NCBI GenBank assembly: GCA_016875735.1
Contig: VGOW01000021.1
Coordinates: forward strand, 1-57,979
Direction: 5' to 3'
DNA length: 57,979 nt
Source: Chloroflexota bacterium
GTDB lineage: Bacteria > Chloroflexota > Anaerolineae > Anaerolineales > VGOW01
Part shown: positions 17,186-25,831 of the stretch, in pieces
How the letters are laid out: each line of letters begins with the position of its first letter
Numbering within the stretch: the stretch's first letter is position 1
Notes under the pieces: generated by a model
Database searches by the model: none
The model's input: the letters and a program-made list of their open reading frames with translations, nothing else
What the model was told of the DNA's origin: nothing
Position numbers and translations under genes: made by a program

Positions 17186-18502
17186 ATGCGCTGGCTCCTC
17201 CGCAACCTCTCCGCCCTCCTCCTCTCACTGGCGCTGGCCGTCACCATTTGGGTTGTGGCCATCAACGAAGAAGACCCCTTCGAAGAAAAAGTGTTCGCCG
17301 ACCCCGTGCCCATCACCATCACCCACTTGCCGCAAGGCATGGTCATCGTGGGCAGTCCGCGCCTCGCCGCCGACATTCGCGTGCGCGCCCCGCAGTCCGT
17401 TTGGGCCTCGCTCAAAATCGATCAACTTCACGTCGTCGCCGACCTGAGCAACGCCGCCCCCGGAACCGTGACCGTGCCCCTCGCCGCGGTGGTCGATGCG
17501 CCCCACACGCTCATCACCAACATCGCCCCACAAGAAATTCAATTGACGCTCGAACCGATCATCAACCGCGAACTGCCTCTGCGATTGGAGATCAACGGCG
17601 AGCCGGCCACCGGCTATAAATTGCGTGAGGTGGCCACCGCGCCCGAGTCGGTCATCGTCTCCGGCCCGGCCTCCGCCGCCGACTCGGTGAGCGAACTGAT
17701 CGCCCAAGTGGACGTGAGCAACGCAAAGCAAACCGTCACCGAAGTGGTCGGGGTCACGCCGGTGAACGCAGCGGGGCAACCGGTGTTCGGCATCACCCTC
17801 GCCCCCTCAACGGTGGCGGTCACCGTCCCGGTGGAGCAGCTCGGCGGCTACCGCGATGTGGCGGTCAAAGCCGTCATCGAGGGGCAAGTAGCGGCGGGCT
17901 ATCGGCTCACCAACATTTCCGTCTCGCCGCCCGTCGTCACCCTCTTCTCATCCGATCCCACCATCGTCGCCGCGCTGGCCGGATTCGTGGAGACCGAAAA
18001 ACTAGACATCAGCAAAGCCAGCGACGATCTCGAAGTGCGGGCTACGTTGGTGCTACCGGAGGGCGTGTCGTTGGTGGGCGAGCAAACTGTCGTGGTGCAG
18101 ATCAGCATTGCCGCCATCGAGAGCAGTCTCACCATTCAACACGATCTCGAAATACAGGGGCTGGGCGCGGGGCTGGCCGCCACTGCCTCGCCGTCCGCCG
18201 TGGATGTGATCCTCTCCGGCCCCCTGCCCATCCTCGATTCGCTCACACACGAGTCGGTGCGTGTCGTGCTCGATCTGCTCGGCCTGCCGCCCGGCCTGCA
18301 TCAAGTCACGCCGCAAGTTGTTGCGCCCGAAGGCGTGACCGTGCAAACCATTTTGCCCGGCACCATCGAAGTGCTCATCACCGGCTCCGGCACCGCCACT
18401 CGCGCGCCCACCGCCGCCTCGCCACCGCCCACCACCCGCCTCGCCACCGCAACGGCCACGCGGGCGCCCACGCTCACGCCGACGCCGACGGGCACGCCCT
18501 GA
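17186..18502 (+). CDS. cdaR: YbbR-domain protein, CdaA regulator
   Basis: This 438-residue membrane-anchored protein has one N-terminal helix (LSALLLSLALAVTIWVVAI) and then about four YbbR repeats of roughly 80-90 residues on the outer face (for example INGEPATGYKLREVATAPESV). In characterised systems CdaR binds CdaA and modulates c-di-AMP synthesis. The last 35 residues are a Pro/Thr/Ala tail (TATRAPTLTPTPTGTP). It lies 32 bases after cdaA, separated by a GATTGCTGACTCC spacer. Confidence 0.88.
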   Translation: MRWLLRNLSALLLSLALAVTIWVVAINEEDPFEEKVFADPVPITITHLPQGMVIVGSPRLAADIRVRAPQSVWASLKIDQLHVVADLSNAAPGTVTVPLAAVVDAPHTLITNIAPQEIQLTLEPIINRELPLRLEINGEPATGYKLREVATAPESVIVSGPASAADSVSELIAQVDVSNAKQTVTEVVGVTPVNAAGQPVFGITLAPSTVAVTVPVEQLGGYRDVAVKAVIEGQVAAGYRLTNISVSPPVVTLFSSDPTIVAALAGFVETEKLDISKASDDLEVRATLVLPEGVSLVGEQTVVVQISIAAIESSLTIQHDLEIQGLGAGLAATASPSAVDVILSGPLPILDSLTHESVRVVLDLLGLPPGLHQVTPQVVAPEGVTVQTILPGTIEVLITGSGTATRAPTAASPPPTTRLATATATRAPTLTPTPTGTP

Positions 18503-18572
18503 AGCGATCGACAATCAGCCATCAGCGGCTAGCCATCACCATTCATCGTTCCGCGTTCATCCTTCTTCGTTT

Positions 18573-19949
18573 ATGCCCAAGCCCCTCATCGCCCTCGTAG
18601 GCCGCCCCAATGTGGGCAAGTCCACCTTCTTCAATCGGCTCATTGGCGAGCCGCGCGCGGTGGTGGACGACACGCCCGGCACCACCCGCGACCGGCAGTT
18701 CGGCGAATCTGAATGGAACGGCGTGGCCTTCGACGTGGTGGACACCGGCGGCATCGAAATCGCCAGCCGCGAGCCGAACGCCAAACCCCTCTCCGTTGAC
18801 TCCGCCGACTTCATCCCCGAGATCCGCGCCCAAGCCGAACTGGCCATCACCGAAGCCGACGCGGTGATCTTCCTCACCGACGCCGCCAGCGGCCCCACCG
18901 CCGCCGATCACGAAGTGGCCGATATCCTCCGCAAGCATCAAAAGATGGCCGACGGCCAGCCGCGCCCGCCCGTGTTCCTCGCCGTCAACAAAGGCGATAA
19001 CCCGGCCCGCCGCGATGAAGCCTACGGATTCTATGAACTCGGCATGGGCGATCCTTTTCCCATCTCGGCCATGCACGGCATCGGCACCGGCGATCTGCTC
19101 GACGCAGTGATCGCCGCCCTGCCAAAGCAAGAAGCGGTTGAAGAGGACACATCGGTCAAAGTTGCCATCGTGGGGCGGCCCAACGTGGGCAAAAGCAGTC
19201 TGCTCAACCGACTGCTCGGCGAAGAGCGAGCCATCGTCTCGCCCATCCCCGGCACCACCCGCGACGCCATCGACACCCAACTCGAATACGAAGGCATGGC
19301 CGTCACCCTCATCGACACGGCCGGCATTCGGCGGCGCGGGCACATCAGCGTCGGCGTGGAAAAGTACAGCGTCCTTCGCACCCTGCGCGCCATCGATCGC
19401 GCCGATGTCGTGCTGCTGCTCATCGACGCAGTGGAAGGCATCACCGCACAAGACGCGCACATCGCCGGAATGGTGATCGACAAAAACCGCAGTGTCGTCG
19501 TCGTCGTCAACAAATGGGACGCGGTGGAAAAAGACACGCATACGATGAACATCTTCACCGACACAGTGCGGCAGGGCCTGCACTTCCTCGATTACGTGCC
19601 CATCCTTTTCATCTCGGCCAAAACCGGCCAGCGAACCGATCAAGTGTTGCCCACCGCCCTGCGCGTGCAAGAGGAGCGGCTGGTGCGTATCCCCACCTCC
19701 GAATTGAATCAGATCGTGCGCGAGGCAATGGACAAGCACATGCCTTCGTTCAAATCGGGGCGCCGACTCAAAATCCTCTACGCCTCTCAGGTGGACACCG
19801 ACCCGCCCACCTTCCTCTTTCACGTCAACAGCCCCGAGCTCGTTCACTTCACCTACCGCCGCTTCCTCGAAAACCAAATCCGCGAGCGATACTCATTTCT
19901 CGGCACACCCTTGCGGCTGTCGTTTCGTGGACGCAGTGACAAGGGGTAG
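18573..19949 (+). CDS. der: Ribosome assembly GTPase Der (EngA)
   Basis: This 458-residue protein has two tandem GTPase domains and a C-terminal KH-like domain. The first domain has GRPNVGKSTFFNRL, DTPGTTRD, DTGG and NKGD; the second has GRPNVGKSSLLNRL, PGTTRDAID, DTAGIRRRG and NKWD. Der acts in maturation of the large ribosomal subunit. In the first domain NKGDN replaces the usual NKxD, still compatible with guanine binding. The length fits the family. Confidence 0.95.
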   Translation: MPKPLIALVGRPNVGKSTFFNRLIGEPRAVVDDTPGTTRDRQFGESEWNGVAFDVVDTGGIEIASREPNAKPLSVDSADFIPEIRAQAELAITEADAVIFLTDAASGPTAADHEVADILRKHQKMADGQPRPPVFLAVNKGDNPARRDEAYGFYELGMGDPFPISAMHGIGTGDLLDAVIAALPKQEAVEEDTSVKVAIVGRPNVGKSSLLNRLLGEERAIVSPIPGTTRDAIDTQLEYEGMAVTLIDTAGIRRRGHISVGVEKYSVLRTLRAIDRADVVLLLIDAVEGITAQDAHIAGMVIDKNRSVVVVVNKWDAVEKDTHTMNIFTDTVRQGLHFLDYVPILFISAKTGQRTDQVLPTALRVQEERLVRIPTSELNQIVREAMDKHMPSFKSGRRLKILYASQVDTDPPTFLFHVNSPELVHFTYRRFLENQIRERYSFLGTPLRLSFRGRSDKG

Positions 19950-20037
19950 AGGTTACTGGCTGATCGGTTCTCGGTTGACCGGTGGACGGTCGTGATCTGC
20001 CGGGGGCCAATGACTCAGCGTCGAGAGGCAACTGGGC

Positions 20038-20043
20038 TATAAT
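20038..20043 (+). promoter_or_regulatory. -10 box of the lepB/microcompartment operon
   Basis: A perfect TATAAT stands 26 bases before the lepB GTG start, with CAGGAG between them. No convincing -35 is visible. Because lepB, rpiB, uma2 and deoC overlap or abut, this promoter probably drives the first microcompartment genes too. Confidence 0.55.
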
Positions 20044-20069
20044 TCGCGCATCTCAGGAGCCTGATCCCA

Positions 20070-20684
20070 GTGGAAGCGCAAGAGATTCAAGAAGCCCAAC
20101 CCCCGCGATTCTCAAAAGCCAAATCCATCGTCCGCGAAATCGTCGAGACGCTGGTTCTCACAGCCATCATCTTTGTCGTCGTCAACTCGGTCACCGGCCG
20201 GTTCAAGATTTACGGCGCAAGCATGGACAACACTTTCAAGAACGGGCAATACATCATCGTCAACCGACTGGCCTATCAGTTCGGCGAGCCTCAGCGCGGC
20301 GATGTGGTAGTGTTCGTGCCGCCCGGCCACCCCGAATCGACGTTGTGGGAGCGCATTCTCGGCATCCCCGGCGAGACCGACTTCATCAAACGAGTCATCG
20401 GCGCTCCCGGCGACACGATCATCATCCGCAGCGGACAGATCGAAGTGAACGGCCAGATCCTCGATGAGCCGTACATTAAAGAGCCGATGCTGGCGCATCA
20501 ATCCGGCGAGTGGAAGCTCGGGCCGGATCAATACTTTGCGCTGGGCGACAACCGCAACTTCTCTAAAGATTCGCGCGATGCCAGCGTCGGCCCCATCAGC
20601 GGCGACAGCATCGTGGGCAAAGTGTGGATGGTGTATTGGCCGGTGAACGCATGGAAGATGGTGGAACACTATCGTTACCCATGA
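20070..20684 (+). CDS. lepB: Signal peptidase I
   Basis: This 204-residue type I signal peptidase has one N-terminal membrane helix (VETLVLTAIIFVVVNSVTG, about residues 23-42). The catalytic serine is in IYGASMDNT and the general-base lysine in FIKRVIGAPGD; box E is GDNRNFSKDSR. It cleaves signal peptides of exported proteins on the outer face of the membrane. GTG 20070 follows CAGGAG. Its stop overlaps the ATG of rpiB (ATGA), an unusual coupling of a housekeeping protease to a microcompartment operon. Confidence 0.92.
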   Translation: MEAQEIQEAQPPRFSKAKSIVREIVETLVLTAIIFVVVNSVTGRFKIYGASMDNTFKNGQYIIVNRLAYQFGEPQRGDVVVFVPPGHPESTLWERILGIPGETDFIKRVIGAPGDTIIIRSGQIEVNGQILDEPYIKEPMLAHQSGEWKLGPDQYFALGDNRNFSKDSRDASVGPISGDSIVGKVWMVYWPVNAWKMVEHYRYP

Positions 20685-21250
20685 CTCTTTCCGATTCTGA
20701 TCTTCGCGCCGTCGTCGAGCGAGTCGTTCGGCGGACGTTGGGAGGGCAACCCCCACCCCAGCCCTCCCCCGTCGGAGCAAGCACCGACAGGGGAGGAAGT
20801 GTGGTGGCCCTCGGCGCGGATCACGGCGGCTATCCGTTGAAAGAAACGTTGAAGGCGCACCTCGCCTCACTGGGGTACGCCGTCACCGATTGCGGCACGA
20901 ATTCGACGGAGGCCGTGGATTATCCCGATTTCGCCTATGCCGTCGCGCGATTGGTAAGCGAAGGCAAAGCGTGGCGCGGCATCGTGATCGACGGCGCGGG
21001 AATTGGCAGCGCGATGGCGGCCAACAAAGTGCCGGGCGTGCGCGCCGCCTTGTGCTACGATCACGCTACCGCCGTGAACAGCCGCGAGCATAACGACGCC
21101 AACGTGCTCACGCTCGGCGCGGGGCTCATCGGCGCAAACCTCGCCAAGCAGATCGTCGAAGTGTGGCTGAGAACCGAGTTCGGCGGCGGGCGGCACGCGA
21201 AGCGGGTGAGCAAAATCATCGAGATCGAGAAGAGGTTTCTGAAGGAATGA
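20681..21250 (+). CDS. rpiB: Ribose-5-phosphate isomerase B with N-terminal encapsulation peptide
   Basis: The 189-residue product has a short amphipathic helix (TLSDSDLRAVVERVVRRTL, residues 2-20), a Pro/Gly linker, and then the RpiB/LacAB core starting at VVALGADHGGYPLKETL. The core has GAGIGSAMAANKVPGVRAAL and EHNDANVLTLGAG. It would interconvert ribose-5-phosphate and ribulose-5-phosphate, or act on another aldose phosphate. The N-terminal helix is absent from housekeeping RpiB and resembles peptides that target enzymes into microcompartments. ATG 20681 overlaps the lepB stop, and its own stop overlaps the next gene. The linker is encoded by a spacer-type repeat. Confidence 0.9.
   Translation: MTLSDSDLRAVVERVVRRTLGGQPPPQPSPVGASTDRGGSVVALGADHGGYPLKETLKAHLASLGYAVTDCGTNSTEAVDYPDFAYAVARLVSEGKAWRGIVIDGAGIGSAMAANKVPGVRAALCYDHATAVNSREHNDANVLTLGAGLIGANLAKQIVEVWLRTEFGGGRHAKRVSKIIEIEKRFLKE
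20748..20800. repeat. GC-rich hairpin repeat embedded in the rpiB reading frame
   Basis: CCCCCACCCCAGCCC is followed by CTCCCC-C-GTCGG (20764-20775) and CCGAC-A-GGGGAG (20784-20795), a strong hairpin. The text resembles the intergenic repeat at 4553-4594. It is read in frame as a QPPPQPSPVGASTDRGGS linker between the encapsulation helix and the enzyme. Confidence 0.65.
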
Positions 21251-21837
21251 GCGCGATGGCTGCGGCCAATGCTCCATACACGACTCCGGCGGCAGAGGCC
21301 GAACGCTGGACGTATGCCCGCTATTTGCGCGAGACGGCGGAGGGCGAATACTTTTCGGTGATTGGAGGGGAGAGACTCATGTCGCCAAGCCCAAATCGCT
21401 GGCATCAAACCGTGTTGATCAATCTTGCCGTGCATCTCAGAAACCATGTGAAGCAGAATCGCCTCGGGGCAGCGTTGATTGCTCCGTTGGACGTATTCTT
21501 CTCCGAACATGAATTCGTCCAGCCGGATTTTCTGTTCGTCGCTAACGAACACGCCAACCGTCTCACCGACAATGGCGTGTCCGGCCCGCCCGATCTCGTC
21601 GTCGAGATAGTCTCGCCCGGCAGTGTCCGCGCCGACCGGGTGACGAAGCGAAACCTATACGCCAAATATGGCGTGCGCGAATACTGGATTGTCAGCCCCA
21701 CCGAACGCACGGTGGAAGTGCTGGCCCTGAAAGGAAACGACTACGGGTTGGCGGGGTTGTACGAAGAGGCCGAAACAGTCCTGTCGCCGATGCTGCCGGG
21801 GCTGGCGATCAAAGTTGAGCAACTCTTCGAAGAGTAG
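21247..21837 (+). CDS. Uma2-family (PD-(D/E)XK-like) protein inside the BMC operon
   Basis: This 196-residue protein is of the Uma2/DUF820 family. Conserved segments are [40 protein letters not shown] and [19 protein letters not shown], which form a PD-(D/E)XK nuclease-like fold; the acidic and Glu residues (PDF, EIVSP) are present. The biological role of the family is unknown. Its ATG overlaps the rpiB stop (ATGA), and deoC follows after 4 bases, so it sits within the microcompartment operon. Such genes are abundant and mobile in these genomes, so it may be a passenger. Confidence 0.82.
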   Translation: MSAMAAANAPYTTPAAEAERWTYARYLRETAEGEYFSVIGGERLMSPSPNRWHQTVLINLAVHLRNHVKQNRLGAALIAPLDVFFSEHEFVQPDFLFVANEHANRLTDNGVSGPPDLVVEIVSPGSVRADRVTKRNLYAKYGVREYWIVSPTERTVEVLALKGNDYGLAGLYEEAETVLSPMLPGLAIKVEQLFEE

Positions 21838-21841
21838 GGAT

Positions 21842-22765
21842 ATGCCCATCGATCCGCGCGCTGTCGAACGTCTCGTCGAAACGATCACCAAACAGGTGCT
21901 TCTGCGTTTGGCCGAAGAGCAACGGGCGGCGCAGAGCGGCCAGCCGCCGTGCGGCAGTGAGTGCACGGGCGGCCTGTGCGCGCAGATGTGCATTGACCGC
22001 GTGGGCATGGTGATTGCCGCCGGAGCGGATCGATTGAGCGCGGGACTCGGAGTCATCCCGCCCAGCCGGGGCATCGCCGCCAAAATCGATCACACCCTGC
22101 TCAAGCCCGAAGCCACGCCCGATCAGATCGCGCAGTTGTGCTACGAGGCTCGCAAGCACGGCTTCGCCAGCGTGTGCGTGAACCCCACGCACGTGCGGCT
22201 GTGCGCCCAATTGCTTCGCGGGTCGCCGGTCAAAGTTTGCACGGTGATCGGCTTCCCACTGGGAGCCACGCCGCCCGAAGTGAAAGCGTTCGAGACTCAA
22301 CAGGCTGTGGACGAGGGGGCGAGCGAGATCGATATGGTGATCAACATCGGCGCGATCAAGTCGAGAGATTACGAGCACGCGGCGCGCGATGTGCGCTCGG
22401 TGGTGCGCGCCGCGCACGCCAAAGGCGCCATCGTCAAAGTGATCATCGAAGCCGCGTTGCTCACCGACGAAGAGAAGATCGCCGCGTGTTATATTTGCAA
22501 AGAGATTGGCGCGGACTTCGTCAAAACGTCCACCGGGTTCGGGCCGGGCGGGGCCACGGTGGCCGATGTGGCGCTGATGCGCAAAGTGGTGGGGCCGGGA
22601 ATGGGCGTGAAGGCGGCCGGCGGCATCCGCAATTTCGCCGACGCGCAGAAACTCATCGAGGCCGGGGCCACGCGCATCGGCGCCAGCGCCGGAATCCGAA
22701 TTGTGGCCGAGGCGAGCGGCGAGGCCAAAGCCGAGCCAGCGCCGCCAACGGCAGGGAAATATTGA
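21842..22765 (+). CDS. deoC: Deoxyribose-phosphate aldolase with encapsulation peptide and Cys-rich N-terminus
   Basis: This 307-residue class I aldolase is predicted to split 2-deoxyribose-5-phosphate into acetaldehyde and glyceraldehyde-3-phosphate. The Schiff-base lysine is in [23 protein letters not shown] and VKAAGGIRN are also conserved. Before the catalytic domain (from about residue 80) are an amphipathic helix (residues 6-25, [20 protein letters not shown]), taken as an encapsulation peptide, and a segment [14 protein letters not shown] whose four cysteines could bind metal or an Fe-S cluster. Ordinary DeoC has neither. ATG 21842 is 4 bases after the Uma2 stop. Confidence 0.92.
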   Translation: MPIDPRAVERLVETITKQVLLRLAEEQRAAQSGQPPCGSECTGGLCAQMCIDRVGMVIAAGADRLSAGLGVIPPSRGIAAKIDHTLLKPEATPDQIAQLCYEARKHGFASVCVNPTHVRLCAQLLRGSPVKVCTVIGFPLGATPPEVKAFETQQAVDEGASEIDMVINIGAIKSRDYEHAARDVRSVVRAAHAKGAIVKVIIEAALLTDEEKIAACYICKEIGADFVKTSTGFGPGGATVADVALMRKVVGPGMGVKAAGGIRNFADAQKLIEAGATRIGASAGIRIVAEASGEAKAEPAPPTAGKY

Positions 22766-22842
22766 ACCGCGAAGGCGCGAAGAACGCAAAGATTCATACG
22801 AAGTAATCTTCGCGCCCTTTGCGTCTTTGCGGTGAAACTAAA
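22766..22842. repeat. Inverted CGCGAAGG.../CTTTGCGTC spacer repeat
   Basis: ACCGCGAAGGCGCGAAGAAC and CGCAAAG face CGCGCCCTTTGCGTCTTTGC and GGTG, so the RNA between deoC and the first BMC-P gene can fold into a long imperfect hairpin. Related text at 27888-27932 precedes folK. The hairpin may adjust the expression ratio of the enzyme to the shell vertex protein. Confidence 0.65.
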
Positions 22843-23133
22843 ATGCAAATTGCTAAAGTCATCGGCTCAACCATCGCGACGATCAAAGATGAAAAGCTGA
22901 CGGGCCGCAAACTGCTCATCGTGCGCGAAGCCGATGAGACGGGCAACCCGGTGGGCAAGCCATACGTGGCGGTGGACACGGTGGACGCGGGCACGGGCGA
23001 CCTCGTGCTGGTAGCCGCCGGTTCATCGGCCCGGCAGACGACCATCACCAAAGACTCGCCGGTGGACGCGGTGATCATGGCCGTCATCGATTCGCTGGAA
23101 GTGAGCGGGACGGTGACTTTTAGGAAGAGTTAG
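22843..23133 (+). CDS. BMC-P shell vertex protein (EutN/CcmL family), copy 1
   Basis: This 96-residue protein starts MQIAKVIGSTIATIKDEKLTG and contains the family core LLIVREAD, AVDTVDAGTGDLVLVAAGSSAR and VDAVIMAVIDSLEV. BMC-P proteins form pentamers that cap the vertices of the polyhedral shell. ATG 22843 was taken because the short upstream in-frame ATG lies in the hairpin spacer. It lies between deoC and the aldehyde dehydrogenase. Two further BMC-P genes are at 46236 and 46590, so three different vertex proteins are encoded. Confidence 0.93.
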   Translation: MQIAKVIGSTIATIKDEKLTGRKLLIVREADETGNPVGKPYVAVDTVDAGTGDLVLVAAGSSARQTTITKDSPVDAVIMAVIDSLEVSGTVTFRKS

Positions 23134-23172
23134 ACTATACTATCGCCCACTCTGCCCCCATGGTAACCACTC

Positions 23173-24642
23173 ATGCCCGAACTTGATCACGATCTCCAAT
23201 CCATTCAAGAGGCCCGCACTCTGGCCAATGCCGCGCGGCAGGCGCAGTTGCAGTGGATGAAAGCCAGCCAAACAGAAGTGGATCGCGCCTGCGCGGCGAT
23301 GGCCGAAGCCGGGTACCGGGCCGCCGAACGGTTGGGGCGCATGGCCGCCGAAGAAACCGGATACGGCGTCCCCCAGCACAAAACGCTCAAAAACATTCTC
23401 ACGTCGAAATTATTGTGGGAGGCGATCAAAGACATCAAAACCGTCGGCGTGATTCGGCACGACGAAAAGAAGCGAATCTACGATGTGGCCTGGCCGATGG
23501 GGGTGGTGGCCGCGCTCACGCCCAGCACCAACCCCACCAGCACGGTGATGTTCAAAACGCTCATCGCCGTGAAAGCGCGCAATGCGGTGGTGTCGGCGCC
23601 GCACCCCTCAGCGGTGAAGTGCTGTGTGGAGACGGCGCGCATCATGGCCGAAGCGGGCGAGGCCGCCGGAATGCCCAAAGGGCTCGTGTCGTGCATGAGC
23701 AAAGTTTCTCTGCCCGGCACGCAGGAATTGATGCGCCACAAATACACGGCGGTCATTCTGGCCACGGGCGGCAGTGAAATGGTGAAGGCCGCGCACTCGG
23801 TGGGCAAGCCCGCCTACGGCGTGGGGCCGGGCAACGTGCCGGTGTATGTCGATCGCTCCGCCGATCTCAAAAAGGCGGCGCGCGACATCGTCGCCAGCAA
23901 AGCCTTCGACCGCTCGGTGATCTGCGCCACCGAGCAAGCGGTGGTGGCCGACAAACCCATCGCCGCGCAGTTGGCCGAACTGATGAAAGCCGAAGGCGCG
24001 TATTTCGTGGATGAGGCGCAGGCCAAAGCATTGGGCCGAGTCCTGTTCCCCACCGGCGGCCTCATCGATCCGAAGACGGTGGGCAAAAGCCCTCAGCAGT
24101 TGGCGCAAATGGCCGGCATCACCGTGCCCGATTGGGCGCGCATCCTCGTCGCCCGCCTCGGCAAGGTCGGGCGCGACGAGCCGCTCTCTGCCGAAAAGCT
24201 GACGACGGTGCTGGGCTGGTACGAGGCCGATGGGTGGGAAGCGGGATGCGAGCGCTGTATCGAAATGATCAACTACGGCGGGCGCGGTCACACGCTGGTG
24301 ATCCACGCTCAAGACGAAAACGTAATCATGAAGTTCGGTTTGGAGAAGCCGGTGTTCCGTATCGTGGTGAACACCTGGGGCACGCTCGGCGCAACCGGCT
24401 ACACCACCGGCGTGATGCCGTCGATGACTCTCGGCCCGGGCGGCGTGGGCGGGGCGATCACCGGCGACAACATCACCGTGCATCATCTCTACAATATCAA
24501 ACGGGTGGCCTACGAGCTCGGCTCGCCGCCGCCCGAAGCCTACACCGACGGCCCCGCATCGCTCGCGTCGGCGCCCCCCGGCACATCGGATTCGGAAATC
24601 GAAGAGATCGTGCGGCGGGTGTTGAAGGAATTGAAAGGCTGA
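23173..24642 (+). CDS. CoA-acylating aldehyde dehydrogenase with C-terminal encapsulation peptide
   Basis: This 489-residue enzyme is of the PduP/EutE class, predicted to oxidise an aldehyde with NAD+ and CoA to an acyl-CoA. The nucleophilic cysteine is in DRSVICATEQAVV; TPSTNPTST, YGVGPGNVPVY and GGRGHTLVIHAQ are typical of this subfamily. The extreme C-terminus is an acidic linker and an amphipathic helix (SDSEIEEIVRRVLKELKG), matching the encapsulation peptides found on microcompartment dehydrogenases. It is the only aldehyde dehydrogenase in the locus, so both aldolases may feed it. Acetaldehyde from DeoC is the most obvious substrate. Confidence 0.92.
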   Translation: MPELDHDLQSIQEARTLANAARQAQLQWMKASQTEVDRACAAMAEAGYRAAERLGRMAAEETGYGVPQHKTLKNILTSKLLWEAIKDIKTVGVIRHDEKKRIYDVAWPMGVVAALTPSTNPTSTVMFKTLIAVKARNAVVSAPHPSAVKCCVETARIMAEAGEAAGMPKGLVSCMSKVSLPGTQELMRHKYTAVILATGGSEMVKAAHSVGKPAYGVGPGNVPVYVDRSADLKKAARDIVASKAFDRSVICATEQAVVADKPIAAQLAELMKAEGAYFVDEAQAKALGRVLFPTGGLIDPKTVGKSPQQLAQMAGITVPDWARILVARLGKVGRDEPLSAEKLTTVLGWYEADGWEAGCERCIEMINYGGRGHTLVIHAQDENVIMKFGLEKPVFRIVVNTWGTLGATGYTTGVMPSMTLGPGGVGGAITGDNITVHHLYNIKRVAYELGSPPPEAYTDGPASLASAPPGTSDSEIEEIVRRVLKELKG

Positions 24643-24741
24643 CGACAGTGATCAGCAGTCAGTGGTCAGTCATCGGACACTGACGGCTTGCTTCTCCAAA
24701 CTCCAACTCAAACTCTCACTCTCTAATTTCAGGAGGACACA

Positions 24742-25059
24742 ATGCCCGTAGATGTCGCAATGATCGCGCTCGGAATGGTGGAAACCAAAGGCCTCATCGG
24801 CTCGATTGAAGCCGCCGATGCGATGGTGAAGGCCGCCAACGTCACCCTCATCGGCAGTGAATACGTGGGCGGCGGATTCGTGACGGTGATGGTGCGCGGC
24901 GACGTGGGCGCGGTGAAGGCCGCCACCGACGCCGGGGCCGCCGCCGCCAAGCGCGTGGGCGAACTCGTCTCCGTCCACGTCATCCCGCGCCCGCACTCCG
25001 ACGTGGAAATGATTCTGCCGCAAAACACCAAAGGCTCATTCGGCGGGCGAAGCAAATAG
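24742..25059 (+). CDS. BMC-H hexameric shell protein (PduA/EutM-like)
   Basis: This 105-residue single-BMC-domain protein ([41 protein letters not shown]) would form the hexagonal tiles of the shell facets, with a central pore for metabolites. A strong AGGAGGACACA ribosome site precedes ATG 24742, as expected for the most abundant shell protein. It is the only BMC-H gene in the window. The spacer upstream is GTCAGTGGTCAGTCATC and CAAACTCC quasi-repeat text. Confidence 0.95.
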   Translation: MPVDVAMIALGMVETKGLIGSIEAADAMVKAANVTLIGSEYVGGGFVTVMVRGDVGAVKAATDAGAAAAKRVGELVSVHVIPRPHSDVEMILPQNTKGSFGGRSK

Positions 25060-25148
25060 TTAACTCCCAAATCCCAATTTCCAACATCCAAAACTTCTTG
25101 TGGACAGTCTGCCTGTGGAAGTTGGGATTTTGAAGTTTGGGATTTGGC
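25060..25148. repeat. CCCAAATCCC / GGGATTTGG hairpin spacer
   Basis: The left part (CCCAAATCCCAATTTCCAAC) is roughly the reverse complement of the right part (GAAGTTGGGATTTTGAAG, TTTGGGATTTGG). The core between them, ACAGTCTGCCTGTGG, is unrelated. The transcript leaving the BMC-H gene could fold here, so it may act as a processing or attenuation hairpin before the response regulator. Confidence 0.6.
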
Positions 25149-25799
25149 ATGGCTCCTCTGCGCCTCATCATCGCCGACGATGCGCCCGAATTTCGCAAGA
25201 GCGTCCGCGCTATGATGGCGCTCGAGCGAGACATCGAAGTGGTGGCCGTCGCGCGCGATGGGCAGGAAGCGGTAGAACTCGCCCAGAAGCATCAGCCCGA
25301 TGTGGTGTTGATGGACATTAACATGCCCCGCATGGACGGGTTGACCGCCATCCGCGCCGTCAGTCAAGTCAGCCCGTCAACGGTGTGCATGATCGTTTCG
25401 TCGGACTCCGAGAACGAGACCCTGCGCAAAGCCATGGCCATCGGCGTGCGCGAATATCTCATCAAGCCGTTCGGCCCCGACGAACTGATGAGCGCCATCC
25501 GCCGCACCACCGCGCAAATTTCCGACACCCGCCGCCGAACCGAGGAAGCCACCCGCGCCATCGAAACCGAGCGATACCAATACCTTTTGCAGTTGGTGCT
25601 CACCCACCTTCGAGAAGAACGATACGACCACGACGCGCTCAAAGCCTATCGAGCCTACGCCGCCCACGCCGAAGCGGATCTCGATCTCGTGGCTCGCTTG
25701 GCCGAAGTGTTTGTAGCCCTGCGCGATTGGAAGACCGTGCGCCAGATCTGCGACCGAATGGAATCCGCCAGTCGAGGAGTCACTCGCCCACTCGACTGA
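25149..25799 (+). CDS. Response regulator, receiver domain plus uncharacterised helical C-terminus
   Basis: The first 120 residues form a CheY-type receiver: acidic pair ADD (residue about 9), phospho-acceptor aspartate in VVLMDINMPRMDG, and conserved lysine in YLIKPFG. The remaining about 95 residues are helical (ETERYQYLLQLVLTHLREE, AYAAHAEADLDLVARLAEVF) with no DNA-binding motif I can identify. It follows the BMC-H gene after a hairpin spacer. No histidine kinase gene is adjacent. ATG 25149 gives the standard receiver start (MAPLRLIIADD). Confidence 0.85.
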   Translation: MAPLRLIIADDAPEFRKSVRAMMALERDIEVVAVARDGQEAVELAQKHQPDVVLMDINMPRMDGLTAIRAVSQVSPSTVCMIVSSDSENETLRKAMAIGVREYLIKPFGPDELMSAIRRTTAQISDTRRRTEEATRAIETERYQYLLQLVLTHLREERYDHDALKAYRAYAAHAEADLDLVARLAEVFVALRDWKTVRQICDRMESASRGVTRPLD

Positions 25800-25831
25800 C
25801 CAATAAGACAGCGACCCAACGACATAACCAC

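Noticed and set aside
25385-25831. Upstream extension of the nucleotidyltransferase-like gene
   Set aside because: This part overlaps the response regulator gene in a different frame; the family start is ATG 25832.
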